Assembly (NCBI RefSeq): GCF_040081985.1
Contig: NZ_JBEBMH010000002.1
Coordinates: 186,001 to 250,000, forward strand
DNA from: Kumtagia yinganensis
GTDB taxonomy: Bacteria; Pseudomonadota; Alphaproteobacteria; Rhizobiales; Rhizobiaceae
Direction: 5' to 3'
Length of the DNA: 64,000 nt
Shown piece by piece: positions 16,445 through 25,043 of the stretch. The notes beneath the pieces were generated by a model. It saw nothing but the letters and a program-made list of their open reading frames with translations. It made no database searches and was not told the DNA's origin. How positions within the stretch are numbered: the first letter of the stretch is position 1; every line of letters starts with the position of its first letter. The position numbers were made by a program, and so were the translations under genes.

Positions 16445-18496
16445 ATGTTCCGAAAAATCCTGATCGCCAATCGCGGCGAGATCGCCGTCCGCGTCATGCG
16501 CACCGCGCGAAAGATGAGTGTCTTGACCGTCGCGGTCTATTCCGACGCGGACGCCAGGGCGCTGCATGTCGCCATGGCCGACGAAGCGGTGCATATCGGC
16601 CCCTCGCCTGTCTCGGAAAGTTACCTGCGCGCCGACAAGATCATCGAGGCCGCACTTTCGACAGGAGCGGAAGCCATCCATCCCGGCTACGGTTTTTTGT
16701 CCGAGAACCCGGATTTCGTCGACAAGGTGAGCGCTGCCGGCCTGGTTTTCATCGGGCCGTCGGCAAAAGCCATCCGCGCCATGGGCCTGAAGGACGCCGC
16801 CAAGGCGCTGATGGAGAAGGCCGGCGTGCCGGTCGTGCCCGGTTATCACGGCGACACCCAGGCGCTGGTGCTGCTCGCCACCAAGGCGCGCGAGATCGGT
16901 TATCCCGTGCTGATCAAGGCGCGCGCCGGCGGCGGCGGCAAGGGCATGCGGCGCGTCGACCATGCGGACGATTTCGCCGACGCGCTGGCCGGCGCAAAAC
17001 GCGAGGCGAAATCCGCCTTCGGCGACGACCATGTGCTGATCGAAAAATATGTCGACAAGCCGCGCCACATCGAAGTGCAGGTGTTCGGCGACAATTTTGG
17101 CAACGCGGTGCATCTGTTCGAACGCGACTGCTCGGCGCAGCGCCGCCACCAGAAAGTCATCGAGGAGGCCCCCGCCCCCGGCATGACACCCGAACTGCGC
17201 GCCGCCATGACCGATGCCGCTGTGAAGGCCGCCAAGGCGATAAGCTATTCCGGCGCCGGCACCATCGAATTCATCGTCGATGCTTCCAAGGGGCTGAAGG
17301 CCGACCGGTTCTGGTTCATGGAAATGAACACCCGCCTGCAGGTCGAGCACCCTGTGACAGAGATGGTCACCGGCGTCGATCTTGTCGAATGGCAGTTGCG
17401 TGTCGCGTCCGGCGAACCTCTGCCGAAATCTCAGCAAGAGATTGCTCTCGACGGCCACGCCTTCGAGGCGCGGCTCTATGCCGAGGACGCCACCAAGGGT
17501 TTTCTGCCGGCGACCGGCACGCTGCATCATCTGAATTTCCCCAAGGCCGGGAACGAAATCCGCGTCGAGACCGGCGTGCGAGGCGGCGATTCGATTTCGC
17601 CCTACTACGACCCGATGATCGCCAAGCTGGTGACGCACGGCCCCGACCGTGCGTCGGCGCTTGCGCTGCTGGCCGCCACGCTGGAACAGACGGAAGTCGC
17701 CGGTTCCGTCACCAACCTTGCCTTCCTGGCCGCGCTCGCCACCGACCCAGACTTCGCATCCGGCGATGTCGATACCGGTCTCATCGGCCGCAAGCAGGAT
17801 TCTTTAACCGCCCTGCCCGCGCCAAGCCCTGACATCATCGCCACGGCGGCGCTGGCGGCTTCCGGCCTGGACGAGCGTCGGCCTTCCTCCGACCCCTGGT
17901 CGGCACTTGCCGGCTACGCGCATTTCCACCCCGTCGCGCGAAAAACCCGCATCCGCTTCCGCGACGAAGAGATTCTCGCGCGGGTCACCGTCGTGGATGG
18001 CGTGGTGAAGGTGGCCGTGGAAGGTGCGGCGGCTCCCCTCCCCCTTGAGGGGAGGGTGACCGCGAAGCGGTCGGGAGGGGTACAAGCGGCCGGTTCCGAC
18101 GCCAGTCTTCAAGCCTTCCAAGACGGCGAACAGGATTCGCGCACGGCCGGGTCAACCCCCTCAAGAGGGGAGAAAAGGTTGGCAAAATGGCCCGGCCACG
18201 TCACCATCTTCGAAGGCGCGGTCGGCTACGACTTCGCCGTACCCGACCCGCTGGACCGCGCCGACGAAACCGAAGCGGCGGGGTCGATGCGGGCGCCGAT
18301 GCCCGGACTGGTCAAGCTGGTGCGCGCGGCCGCGGGCGACCTGGTCAAGAAGGGTCAGCCGCTGCTTATCCTCGAAGCTATGAAGATGGAGCATACCATC
18401 AACGCGAGCCATGACGGCGAGATCGCCGAGATCGCTTCGGAAGGTTCGCAGGTCACCGAGGGCACCGTGCTGGTGCGCTTCGTCGAGGCCTCATAG
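16445..18496 (+). CDS. mccA: Acyl-CoA carboxylase biotin-carboxylase/BCCP subunit, MccA-like
   Basis: 683-residue alpha subunit of a biotin-dependent acyl-CoA carboxylase: biotin carboxylase N-domain (1-110), ATP-grasp (about 115-325, with KARAGGGGKGMR and EMNTRLQVEHPVTE), C-domain (to about 440), BT linker, and a biotinyl domain with EAMKMEH (biotin on Lys647). The one-protein BC+BCCP layout fits methylcrotonyl-CoA carboxylase of leucine breakdown. A geranyl-CoA or related carboxylase is possible. No carboxyltransferase beta gene is adjacent, which is unusual. Strong ribosome site AGGAGG four bases before the ATG. Residues about 530-576 of the BT region are encoded by an inserted palindromic repeat that keeps the frame open. 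Confidence 0.85.
   Translation: MFRKILIANRGEIAVRVMRTARKMSVLTVAVYSDADARALHVAMADEAVHIGPSPVSESYLRADKIIEAALSTGAEAIHPGYGFLSENPDFVDKVSAAGLVFIGPSAKAIRAMGLKDAAKALMEKAGVPVVPGYHGDTQALVLLATKAREIGYPVLIKARAGGGGKGMRRVDHADDFADALAGAKREAKSAFGDDHVLIEKYVDKPRHIEVQVFGDNFGNAVHLFERDCSAQRRHQKVIEEAPAPGMTPELRAAMTDAAVKAAKAISYSGAGTIEFIVDASKGLKADRFWFMEMNTRLQVEHPVTEMVTGVDLVEWQLRVASGEPLPKSQQEIALDGHAFEARLYAEDATKGFLPATGTLHHLNFPKAGNEIRVETGVRGGDSISPYYDPMIAKLVTHGPDRASALALLAATLEQTEVAGSVTNLAFLAALATDPDFASGDVDTGLIGRKQDSLTALPAPSPDIIATAALAASGLDERRPSSDPWSALAGYAHFHPVARKTRIRFRDEEILARVTVVDGVVKVAVEGAAAPLPLEGRVTAKRSGGVQAAGSDASLQAFQDGEQDSRTAGSTPSRGEKRLAKWPGHVTIFEGAVGYDFAVPDPLDRADETEAAGSMRAPMPGLVKLVRAAAGDLVKKGQPLLILEAMKMEHTINASHDGEIAEIASEGSQVTEGTVLVRFVEAS
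18034..18172 (+). repeat. GC-rich palindromic element inserted in frame in mccA
   Basis: Begins CTCCCCTCCCCCTTGAGGGG and ends CCCCCTCAAGAGGGGAG, with an inner hairpin GACCGCGAAGCGGTC. The same outer palindromes bound the elements at 29766-29907, 31267-31414 and (partly) 41424-41618. It is 139 bases long and is translated as a Pro/Gly/Ser/Arg-rich stretch without a stop. Confidence 0.85.
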
Positions 18497-18702
18497 GCGT
18501 CAGCGCAAAGCCGGTCACCGCATAAACCGTCAGCGCGAACGGCCGGAAGAGAGCCATCACGGCAAGTCCGCCGGGGTTCGCGTCGGCGCATGAAGCGCTT
18601 TCAGGCCACCGGGGACGGGCAAACTATTGTTTTCAAGAGATTTTGCGAACTTGCCGCCGCATCGACACCTATCAAGATCAGCGCACGGTTTCTCATATGC
18701 AA

Positions 18703-18726
18703 ACGGCCGGGACTGAGCCCGGCCGT
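18703..18726 (-). terminator. Hairpin terminator after the LivK-type gene
   Basis: Perfect 9-bp stem ACGGCCGGG / CCCGGCCGT with a six-base loop, 25 bases beyond the stop at 18751 on the minus strand and followed by TTTG. The T-tract is short, so termination may be weak. The rest of 18497-18750 shows no gene. Confidence 0.6.
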
Positions 18727-18750
18727 CGAATTGCCATATAGACCAATAGC

Positions 18751-19869
18751 TTACTGCTGGATGGGCGCGTATTTGCCGTCGTGCCACTGGTTGATGTCGT
18801 AGCTTGCGTTCTTCAGGTCGCCCTTCTCGTCGAAGGTGACCTCGCCGATAACCGTCGTGATCGGCTCGCCGTTCTTCAGCGCCTCAGCGACCTTCGCCGG
18901 ATCGTCGCTGCCGGCCCGTTCGATGCCCTGCGCGAACGCTTGGATCACCGCGTAGGAAAACAGCGTGAACCCTTCCGGCACGAAGCCGCCGGCCTTGATT
19001 TTCTCAATGGCTTCCTTGGCTTCCGGCTTGGACTGCGGGTCCGAAGGGAACACGAACATGGTGCCCTCGCCGGCCGGGCCGGCGACCTGCCAGAATTCCG
19101 GCGAAGCGATCGAATCCGGCATGATCATCTGGAACTTGAGGTTCTGCTCCGCCGACTGGCGAAGGATGAGGCCCGCTTCCGGATGGTATCCGCCGAAGTA
19201 TACCACGTCGGCCTTGAGATCCTTCAGCTTGGTGACCAGCGCAGCATAGTCCTTCTCGCCGGCATTGATGCCCTCGTAAAGAATTTCGGTGAGGCCGCCC
19301 TTGTTCATCGTCGCCTTCACCGCGTCTGCGACACCCTGGCCGTAGGCGCTTTTGTCGTGAAGGATGACGACGTTCTTGCCCTTGTACTTCTCGGCGATCC
19401 AGGGACCGATGAACGCGCCCTGCGCGTCGTCACGGGTATAGAGCCGCATGATCGTCGACCAGCCCTTGGAAGCCGCGTCGTCGGTCAGTACCGGATTGGA
19501 GGAAGCCGGGCTCATCATCATCGCGCCGGCTTCCGCGTAAACCGCCGAAGCCGGGATGCTCGAACCCGAGCAGGCATGGCCATCGACGAACATCACGCCA
19601 TTGGCGATGATGCGGTTAGCGATGGAGACAGCCTGCTTGGGATCGCACTGGTCGTCCTCGATGGCGAGCTTGATCTGCCGGCCGCCGACACCGCCGGCGG
19701 CGTTGATGGCATCGGCCGCGGCCTGGGCGCCCTGCTTGAACTGGTCGCCGATCGTGGCGAGCTGCCCGGTCATCGGGCCGGCCACGGCAAAGGTGATGTC
19801 GTCGGCGAATGCCGGGGTGGCGAGCACCAGGCCGAGGGCAGCGGCGCTCAAGAGTCGCGAGAGTTTCAT
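18751..19869 (-). CDS. Branched-chain amino-acid ABC transporter substrate-binding protein (LivK/BraC type)
   Basis: 372-residue periplasmic type-I binding protein: signal peptide MKLSRLLSAAALGLVLATPA with cleavage near AFADD, then DITFAVAGPMTGQLA, a disulfide pair (DDQCDP and GHACSGSS), and MMSPASSNPVLTD. Start at the ATG at 19869 with GGAGG upstream (GGAGGAAATCC). No permease or ATPase genes follow, so it must serve a transporter encoded elsewhere. Ligand specificity is uncertain. Confidence 0.9.
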   Translation of the reverse strand: MKLSRLLSAAALGLVLATPAFADDITFAVAGPMTGQLATIGDQFKQGAQAAADAINAAGGVGGRQIKLAIEDDQCDPKQAVSIANRIIANGVMFVDGHACSGSSIPASAVYAEAGAMMMSPASSNPVLTDDAASKGWSTIMRLYTRDDAQGAFIGPWIAEKYKGKNVVILHDKSAYGQGVADAVKATMNKGGLTEILYEGINAGEKDYAALVTKLKDLKADVVYFGGYHPEAGLILRQSAEQNLKFQMIMPDSIASPEFWQVAGPAGEGTMFVFPSDPQSKPEAKEAIEKIKAGGFVPEGFTLFSYAVIQAFAQGIERAGSDDPAKVAEALKNGEPITTVIGEVTFDEKGDLKNASYDINQWHDGKYAPIQQ

Positions 19870-20178
19870 GGATTTCCTCCTTGGCCGCCGGATTCTATGG
19901 CCGGCGGAACGTTTCATACATCCGCAATGCCATTTAGCAGCGTGGAAGCGGCAGGGCCAGCCTCGCCCTGCCGATGGGCCATGGGCACGACGCTTTCACG
20001 GTCCCCTATTCGTGCCTCTTCGAACGGAAAACGCCGCGCCAGCCTTTTCAGCCGCCGCGGCGTTTGCCCTCTTACCCGCCCTTGCCTGTCCTGGTTTCTT
20101 TTTGGGCCGCGCGGCTGTCGCCGTCTTCGGCCGGGTCACGAGCGCGTTGGAGCGCGCATTCCTCGCGGCGGAAGTTCC

Positions 20179-20445
20179 TCAGTGCATGGTCATCCATTCG
20201 CGCGCCTGGCGCAGCGCCTGGGCGATCTCAAGCTTCGACATGGCCCCAGACAATTCGGAGCGCAGCACCGCGGCGCGTTCCGAACCCTTGATCGCCGCGA
20301 TGTTGAACCATTTGTGGGCGGCGATGATGTCGATGTCACAGTCACGGCCCGAGGCGTACATCAGGCCGAGTTCGCAAAGGATATCGGCCTGCGCCGTGGT
20401 GCCAGCCGTTCCGAAGTCCGCGTCGAAGATTTCAAACCGTGCCAT
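20179..20445 (-). CDS. Small Sel1-repeat-like protein
   Basis: 88 residues with one Sel1/TPR-like helical pair: AQADILCELGLMYASGRDC followed by DIIAAHKWFNIAAIKGSERA. Likely a cytosolic protein-protein interaction module; no signal peptide. ATG at 20445 is the only clear start. After its TGA the same frame stays open for about 50 codons of Ala/Lys/Pro-rich sequence (to about 20000) in the otherwise empty gap towards the LivK gene. Confidence 0.7.
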   Translation of the reverse strand: MARFEIFDADFGTAGTTAQADILCELGLMYASGRDCDIDIIAAHKWFNIAAIKGSERAAVLRSELSGAMSKLEIAQALRQAREWMTMH

Positions 20446-20834
20446 TTTGCCTGTCCCTGTCCCTTTTCCCGAGAGCCCCGGCGTCCCGTCCGGCTTGCTC
20501 TTCCGATGCTTCGAAGGATGCCGGGAAGGCTTGAAACCGGCGTTAAGCGGCGTCCTTAACCGGCGGCAAACAAAACAAAAACAACTGGTAAACCTTGGAT
20601 TTCATTAAGGATCACAAGCCTTGGAGCGCGCCGTATTCGGCGAAAATTTTCCGAAAATTTACGCTGCCGAATTCAACGCTTCCTTCACCACGAATTCGGG
20701 TCGTATGCGGGATGCGTGTCGAATTCGCTGCTCAGGCTTCATGAATTCATCGAAGGTGGCGAGGCAGAGGGGACGAAAAATTCAGCGGGCTGCCCTGACG
20801 GCATCGTCTTTTCGTTGGCCGCGAGTTCATCTAG

Positions 20835-20850
20835 CTTACGTTTGCGTAAG
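20835..20850. promoter_or_regulatory. Palindromic operator-like site upstream of the DUF2147 gene
   Basis: Perfect dyad CTTACG-TTTG-CGTAAG, 44 bases before the next start codon and similar to the dyad upstream of the MerR gene at 8180. The rest of the 448-base gap 20446-20893 holds no gene I can support. It is AT-richer than its surroundings and contains four GAATTC hexamers within 80 bases. Confidence 0.4.
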
Positions 20851-20893
20851 ATGCCGGAATGTCGCACCGCACACGGAGGGAGGAGGACTACCT

Positions 20894-21238
20894 ATGCTTC
20901 GCAGGATGACGATGACCGCAGCGGCCCTGATGCTGGCAGCCGGCGCCGCGTATGCCGATCCCATCGAAGGCAATTGGCGCACCCAGAGCGGCGAGACTGC
21001 CGCGATCACGGATTGCGGAGGCGGTTTCTGCATCACGCTGAAGACCGGCAAGTACCAGGGCAAGGGAATTGGAAAGATGAAAGCCGAAGGTGGCGGCGCC
21101 TATTCCGGTTCGATCACCGATCCCGCAAAAGATAAAACCTATTCCGGCAGCGGGACGCTTTCGGGCAGTTCGCTGAAGATGAAAGGCTGCGTGCTCGGCG
21201 GATTGATCTGCCGTAGCCAGACTTGGACGAAGTTGTAG
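20894..21238 (+). CDS. DUF2147-family exported protein
   Basis: 114 residues: signal peptide MLRRMTMTAAALMLAAGAAYA, then DPIEGNWRTQSGE and the CGGGFCITLKTGKYQGKGIGKM block of the DUF2147 lipocalin-like fold. It ends LKMKGCVLGGLICRSQTWTKL, with four cysteines that could form two disulfides in the periplasm. Function unknown. A near-perfect ribosome site, AGGAGG, lies seven bases before the ATG. The stop codon TAG is the first unit of a heptamer repeat. Confidence 0.85.
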   Translation: MLRRMTMTAAALMLAAGAAYADPIEGNWRTQSGETAAITDCGGGFCITLKTGKYQGKGIGKMKAEGGGAYSGSITDPAKDKTYSGSGTLSGSSLKMKGCVLGGLICRSQTWTKL

Positions 21239-21331
21239 CGAATAGCGAATAGCGAATAGCGAATAGAAGAAGGTCAGCCTGCACACCCGTCAGCGTAACC
21301 CCTATTCGCTACTCCCTATTCGCTATTCGCT
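21236..21331. repeat. Inverted clusters of a 7-base repeat (TAGCGAA)
   Basis: Four perfect direct copies of TAGCGAA (21236-21263), followed about 40 bases later by reverse-complement copies (TTCGCTA at about 21305 and 21321-21327, in CTATTCGCTATTCGCT). The transcript can fold into a long hairpin directly after the DUF2147 gene and might end transcription or protect the mRNA. The first unit includes the gene's TAG stop. Confidence 0.8.
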
Positions 21332-21483
21332 CCTCCGTCTCGCGCCCCGATACACAGTCCACCCGCGGCGACACACGCTTCGAATAAGCTGAACCTAAAA
21401 TGAACGCGAACCTCAGAACGGGTTCAGCGTCGGTAGTGCATTCTCAAAGCATCGAAGGAACACCAGGACCGAAAGCAAAGACC

Positions 21484-21678
21484 ATGTCCCGCCACACAGC
21501 CAAGCCGCTCAAGATCGTTTCGCTGTTGCTGCGTGTCGCTCTGTTCAGTGCGGTCCTGGCCGCCCCGGTATTCGCGGTTCCCGCGATCGGCAACGGCCAT
21601 GGCTCGGTGATCGAGGCCCCGACCATGAAGAAGAAGGGCGCCGGCTTCGTTCTGCTGGTGAGCCTGCAGCGCCGCTAG
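21484..21678 (+). CDS. Small hypothetical protein with hydrophobic N-terminal helix
   Basis: 64 residues from the ATG at 21484, or 92 from an in-frame ATG at 21400. A basic start (MSRHTAKPLK) and a hydrophobic segment ending APVFAVPA suggest a signal peptide or anchor. The remaining 28 residues end in KKKGAGFVLLVSLQRR. No family recognised and no strong ribosome site for either start. Third-position GC is high, as in neighbouring genes. Confidence 0.4.
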   Translation: MSRHTAKPLKIVSLLLRVALFSAVLAAPVFAVPAIGNGHGSVIEAPTMKKKGAGFVLLVSLQRR

Positions 21679-21762
21679 ACTGGCTGATGGGGGATTGGTC
21701 CTGTACGGCGAATCTCTAGAAACACGCTACGGCGCCCTCTCCCCCATGTCACATTGGCTCCC

Positions 21763-21768
21763 TATAAT
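21763..21768 (+). promoter_or_regulatory. -10 box placing transcription start at or near the amn ATG
   Basis: A consensus TATAAT ends five bases before the amn ATG and no Shine-Dalgarno lies between them, so the mRNA may be leaderless. No convincing -35 hexamer is present at the usual distance. Confidence 0.4.
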
Positions 21769-21773
21769 GGGTC

Positions 21774-23276
21774 ATGGAAAAGCGAATCTATCCCGAACCC
21801 ACGCAAAGAATCATCTCGCCCGAGCCCTATGCGCGCCAGACGTTCAGCGACGCGGGCGAAGCGGTAGCCGCACTCAAGAAGCTGTACGCCCGCAATACCG
21901 AATTCCTGCGGTCGTCCTTCGCCGCGATCACCCGCGATGGCGACATGACCAGCCGCTACCGCGCCTATTATCCGGAGGTGGGCGTCACCACGCTGTCCTA
22001 TTCGCAGGTCGATTCCCGCCAGGCCTACGGCCACATGTCGGTGCCCGGCCAGTTCACGACGACGATCACCCGGCCGGACCTGTTCGAGACCTATCTGATC
22101 GAGCAGCTCCAGTTGATCATGAAGAACCACGGCGTCCCGGTGGTCATCTCCGAATCCGACACGCCGATCCCGCTGCATTTCGCCTTCATCGAAGGCACGC
22201 ATGTCGACGGCTCCGTCGCCGACCGGCTGAAGCGGCCGATCCGAGACTTCTTCGACGTTCCCGATCTCGACGGCACGGACGACCTGATCGCCAACGGCAC
22301 CTATGAGGCGGTTCCCGGCGAGCCCCGGCCGCTGGCGCCGTTCACCGCGCAGCGCATCGACTACTCGCTGCACAGGCTGCCGCACTACACGGCGACGACG
22401 CCGGACCATTTTCAGAACTTCGTTCTGTTCACCAACTACCAGTTCTACATCGACGAGTTCTGCGTCTATGCCCGCGACCTGATGGCGGAAGGCGGGGGCG
22501 GCTACACGGATTTCGTCGAGCCCGGCAATCTGATCACGCCCGCCGGCCACAGCGGCCCGACATCCGGCTCGACGCCGCCGCGCACACCGCAGATGCCGGC
22601 CTATCATCTGAAGAAGCCCGGCCATGGCGGCATCACCATGGTGAACATCGGCGTCGGCCCGTCCAACGCCAAGACGATCACCGACCATGTCGCGGTGCTG
22701 AGGCCGCATGCCTGGCTGATGCTCGGACACTGCGCGGGTCTGCGCAACACCCAGGCGCTGGGCGACTATGTGCTGGCGCATGCCTATGTGCGCGAGGACC
22801 ATGTGCTCGACGCCGACCTGCCGGTGTGGGTGCCGATCCCTGCCTTGGCCGAGATCCAGGTGGCGCTGCAGGACGCGGTGGCCGAGGTCACAGGTCTCGA
22901 CGGCTACGACCTGAAGCGCATCATGCGCACCGGGACCGTCGCCACCATCGACAACCGCAACTGGGAACTGCGCGAACAGCGCGGCCCCGTGCAGCGGCTG
23001 TCGCAGTCGCGCGCCATCGCGCTCGACATGGAGTCGGCGACGATCGCGGCCAACGGGTTCCGCTTCCGCGTTCCCTATGGCACGCTGCTCTGCGTTTCCG
23101 ACAAGCCGCTGCATGGCGAGTTGAAGCTGCCGGGCATGGCGAGCGAGTTCTACAAGCGGCAAGTGTCGCAGCATCTCACCATCGGCATCCGGGCTCTCGA
23201 GAAGCTGGCCGAGATGCCGCTCGACCGGCTGCACTCGCGAAAGCTGCGCAGCTTTTTGGAGACACCGTTTCAGTGA
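21774..23276 (+). CDS. amn: AMP nucleosidase
   Basis: Hydrolyses AMP to adenine and ribose 5-phosphate. 500 residues, close to the enterobacterial enzyme: an N-terminal regulatory domain (ending near the NFVLFTNYQFYIDEF region) and a C-terminal nucleoside-phosphorylase-fold domain with VGPSNAKTITDHVAVLRPHA, LMLGHCAGLR and the ALDMESATIAANGFRFRVPYG active-site segment. Start at the ATG at 21774, immediately below a TATAAT box and without a ribosome site. Confidence 0.93.
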   Translation: MEKRIYPEPTQRIISPEPYARQTFSDAGEAVAALKKLYARNTEFLRSSFAAITRDGDMTSRYRAYYPEVGVTTLSYSQVDSRQAYGHMSVPGQFTTTITRPDLFETYLIEQLQLIMKNHGVPVVISESDTPIPLHFAFIEGTHVDGSVADRLKRPIRDFFDVPDLDGTDDLIANGTYEAVPGEPRPLAPFTAQRIDYSLHRLPHYTATTPDHFQNFVLFTNYQFYIDEFCVYARDLMAEGGGGYTDFVEPGNLITPAGHSGPTSGSTPPRTPQMPAYHLKKPGHGGITMVNIGVGPSNAKTITDHVAVLRPHAWLMLGHCAGLRNTQALGDYVLAHAYVREDHVLDADLPVWVPIPALAEIQVALQDAVAEVTGLDGYDLKRIMRTGTVATIDNRNWELREQRGPVQRLSQSRAIALDMESATIAANGFRFRVPYGTLLCVSDKPLHGELKLPGMASEFYKRQVSQHLTIGIRALEKLAEMPLDRLHSRKLRSFLETPFQ

Positions 23277-23323
23277 CAAGGCGGTCCGGCGTCACCCAAT
23301 TTCGCAGCGGGTAAAGCCTCGGC

Positions 23324-24343
23324 ATGGGTCGCCCGTCGTTCCGGCACTGGCTGATCTTGCTGTCGGCTGCCTGCATGATCCTGCTGGCGCTGCCGCTGGC
23401 CGCCGGTTTCTTCGGCGCAGTACATCCGGCGCTGGATTCATTTTCCCATTTCCGGGCGCATCTGGCGGCGCTGATGGGGATTGCCGCGCTGCCGCTGTTC
23501 GCCACCCGATTTCTGAAGGTGGGCGCCGTCTTCGTGCTGGCGGCGATCCTCGCCTTCGCGACGACCTCCGGGACGGTGCCGGTCGCCGGGCTGGGCATGA
23601 AGTACGGGCCGCTTCATCCCCTCGATCCCGAGCGGCCGGTCTACAAGTTGTTGCAACTCAACCTGCGCTACGACAACCAGACGCCGGAACGGGTGCTTTC
23701 GATGATCGGGCAGATCCGGCCGGATGTGGTGATGCTGGAGGAAGTGTCCGATCTCTGGGGGGCAAAGCTGGAATTGCTCAAGGCCGCCTATCCGTTCAGG
23801 ATTCTGTGTCCCTACCCTAAAAAACTGTCCGGCGTGGCGATCCTGTCCCGGCGCCCGTTTGCCGAGGGGACGTCGCCCAGTTGCGACGGGCGGGGCGTCT
23901 TCGCCCTGGCCACGATCAATTTCGGCGGAACGAGCGCCGATATCGCGGCGCTGCATCTCGGCTGGCCGTGGCCCTATCCGCAGCATTGGGAGATCGGCGG
24001 GCTGACGCCGTATTTCCAAAGGATCGGGGAGACGGCCATCCTGGCCGGCGACCTCAACGCTGTGCCGTGGAGCCAGGCAACCTCCCGTGTCGCCGAAGCC
24101 GGCGGGCTGACCCTGATGCCCTCGCCCGGCGCGACCTGGTTCCCGTTCGGCGTGCCGGAATCCCTGCGGTTCGCCGGCCTGCCGATCGACAATGTGCTGG
24201 CCAAGGGCGGCGTCGAGATCCATTCGATCCGGACGCTCGATTCCGTCGGGTCGGATCATCTGCCTGTCCTGGTAGAGTTTTCGCTGAAACCCAAACCGGC
24301 AGAGCCGGAGCTTGCGACGGACCTCGCGGCTGCCGTCCGGTGA
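23324..24343 (+). CDS. Membrane-anchored endonuclease/exonuclease/phosphatase (EEP) family protein
   Basis: 339 residues: two or three N-terminal hydrophobic helices (about 8-85), then an extracytoplasmic EEP domain with LLQLNLRYDN (Asn metal/phosphate ligand), MLEEVSD (catalytic Glu), LHLGWPWP, ILAGDLNAVPWS (Asp/Asn pair) and C-terminal SVGSDHLPVLVEF (Asp-His). All expected catalytic motifs are present. Could act on phosphodiesters of lipids, sugars or nucleic acid outside the membrane; the substrate is unknown. Confidence 0.87.
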   Translation: MGRPSFRHWLILLSAACMILLALPLAAGFFGAVHPALDSFSHFRAHLAALMGIAALPLFATRFLKVGAVFVLAAILAFATTSGTVPVAGLGMKYGPLHPLDPERPVYKLLQLNLRYDNQTPERVLSMIGQIRPDVVMLEEVSDLWGAKLELLKAAYPFRILCPYPKKLSGVAILSRRPFAEGTSPSCDGRGVFALATINFGGTSADIAALHLGWPWPYPQHWEIGGLTPYFQRIGETAILAGDLNAVPWSQATSRVAEAGGLTLMPSPGATWFPFGVPESLRFAGLPIDNVLAKGGVEIHSIRTLDSVGSDHLPVLVEFSLKPKPAEPELATDLAAAVR

Positions 24344-24358
24344 TGTGCAAGCAAGCGG

Positions 24359-24952
24359 CTACTGGCGTCTCGTCAATCTGTTCACGAGCTTTTCGACCGG
24401 CCCGCCCGGCTGATGCTCCAGAGCGTCGAAGCGCTGCTGGCGTGCCTCGTAGTCGGCATAGATCGCATGGACGGTCTGCTTCAACTCGGCCTTCGCCTTC
24501 TTGCAGAACGGATCGTCGTCGACCGCGATGCGGAAAGCGGCGTCATACGCCTCCTCAGTCATCCGGCGGGCCAGACGCCCATGCGTCCGCTCATGCTTGC
24601 GCACGCCGGCAACGAACTTTTTCCATCGCTGCTTGAGGACCGGAGGCGACCTGCCCACGAGGGCGGGGTAGCGATAATTCACCGTCAGGGTAACGTCGGC
24701 CTTCTGCAACCGGCACCGGCCGTTCGAGACAAGCCAGGTTCGGTCCCAGTCGACGGAATAGCGAGTCTGGGCGATCGCCCTGGTGAGGAAACCGTGGCGC
24801 GGGCCGTTTCGGTCCATCGCCGCCATCAGCGCGTCGCCGCTATCGCCCGCGACGTCATAGGTCTCGACATTGACGACCGACTTGACGCCGGCATGCGCCT
24901 CGACCGCCGTCAGGCTGGCGGCGACAAGCAAGGCAAATCCGAACGACCGCAC
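24359..24952 (-). CDS. DUF922-family exported zinc-protease-like protein
   Basis: 197 residues with a signal peptide (cleavage near VEAHAG) and the DUF922 pattern: TRYSVDWDRTW, then VTLTVNYRYP, and a putative zinc motif HERTHGRLA in which HExxH is complete. The GTG at 24952 is used as start because GGAG lies six bases upstream and no ATG fits this frame. Convergent with the EEP gene (15-base gap). Proteolytic activity is only predicted. Confidence 0.8.
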   Translation of the reverse strand: MRSFGFALLVAASLTAVEAHAGVKSVVNVETYDVAGDSGDALMAAMDRNGPRHGFLTRAIAQTRYSVDWDRTWLVSNGRCRLQKADVTLTVNYRYPALVGRSPPVLKQRWKKFVAGVRKHERTHGRLARRMTEEAYDAAFRIAVDDDPFCKKAKAELKQTVHAIYADYEARQQRFDALEHQPGGPVEKLVNRLTRRQ

Positions 24953-25043
24953 GACATTCTCCGGAAGGTCACGCTGCCACTATGCGTAACGACCGGCTTC
25001 CAGTCCGTAAACAGAAAATCGCCGCCCCGCGCAATTCCCGCGG

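Noticed and set aside
20669..20748. Four GAATTC hexamers within 80 bases in an AT-richer gap
   Set aside because: Irregular spacing (23, 29, 22 bases) and no flanking conservation. Probably chance in a locally AT-rich stretch.
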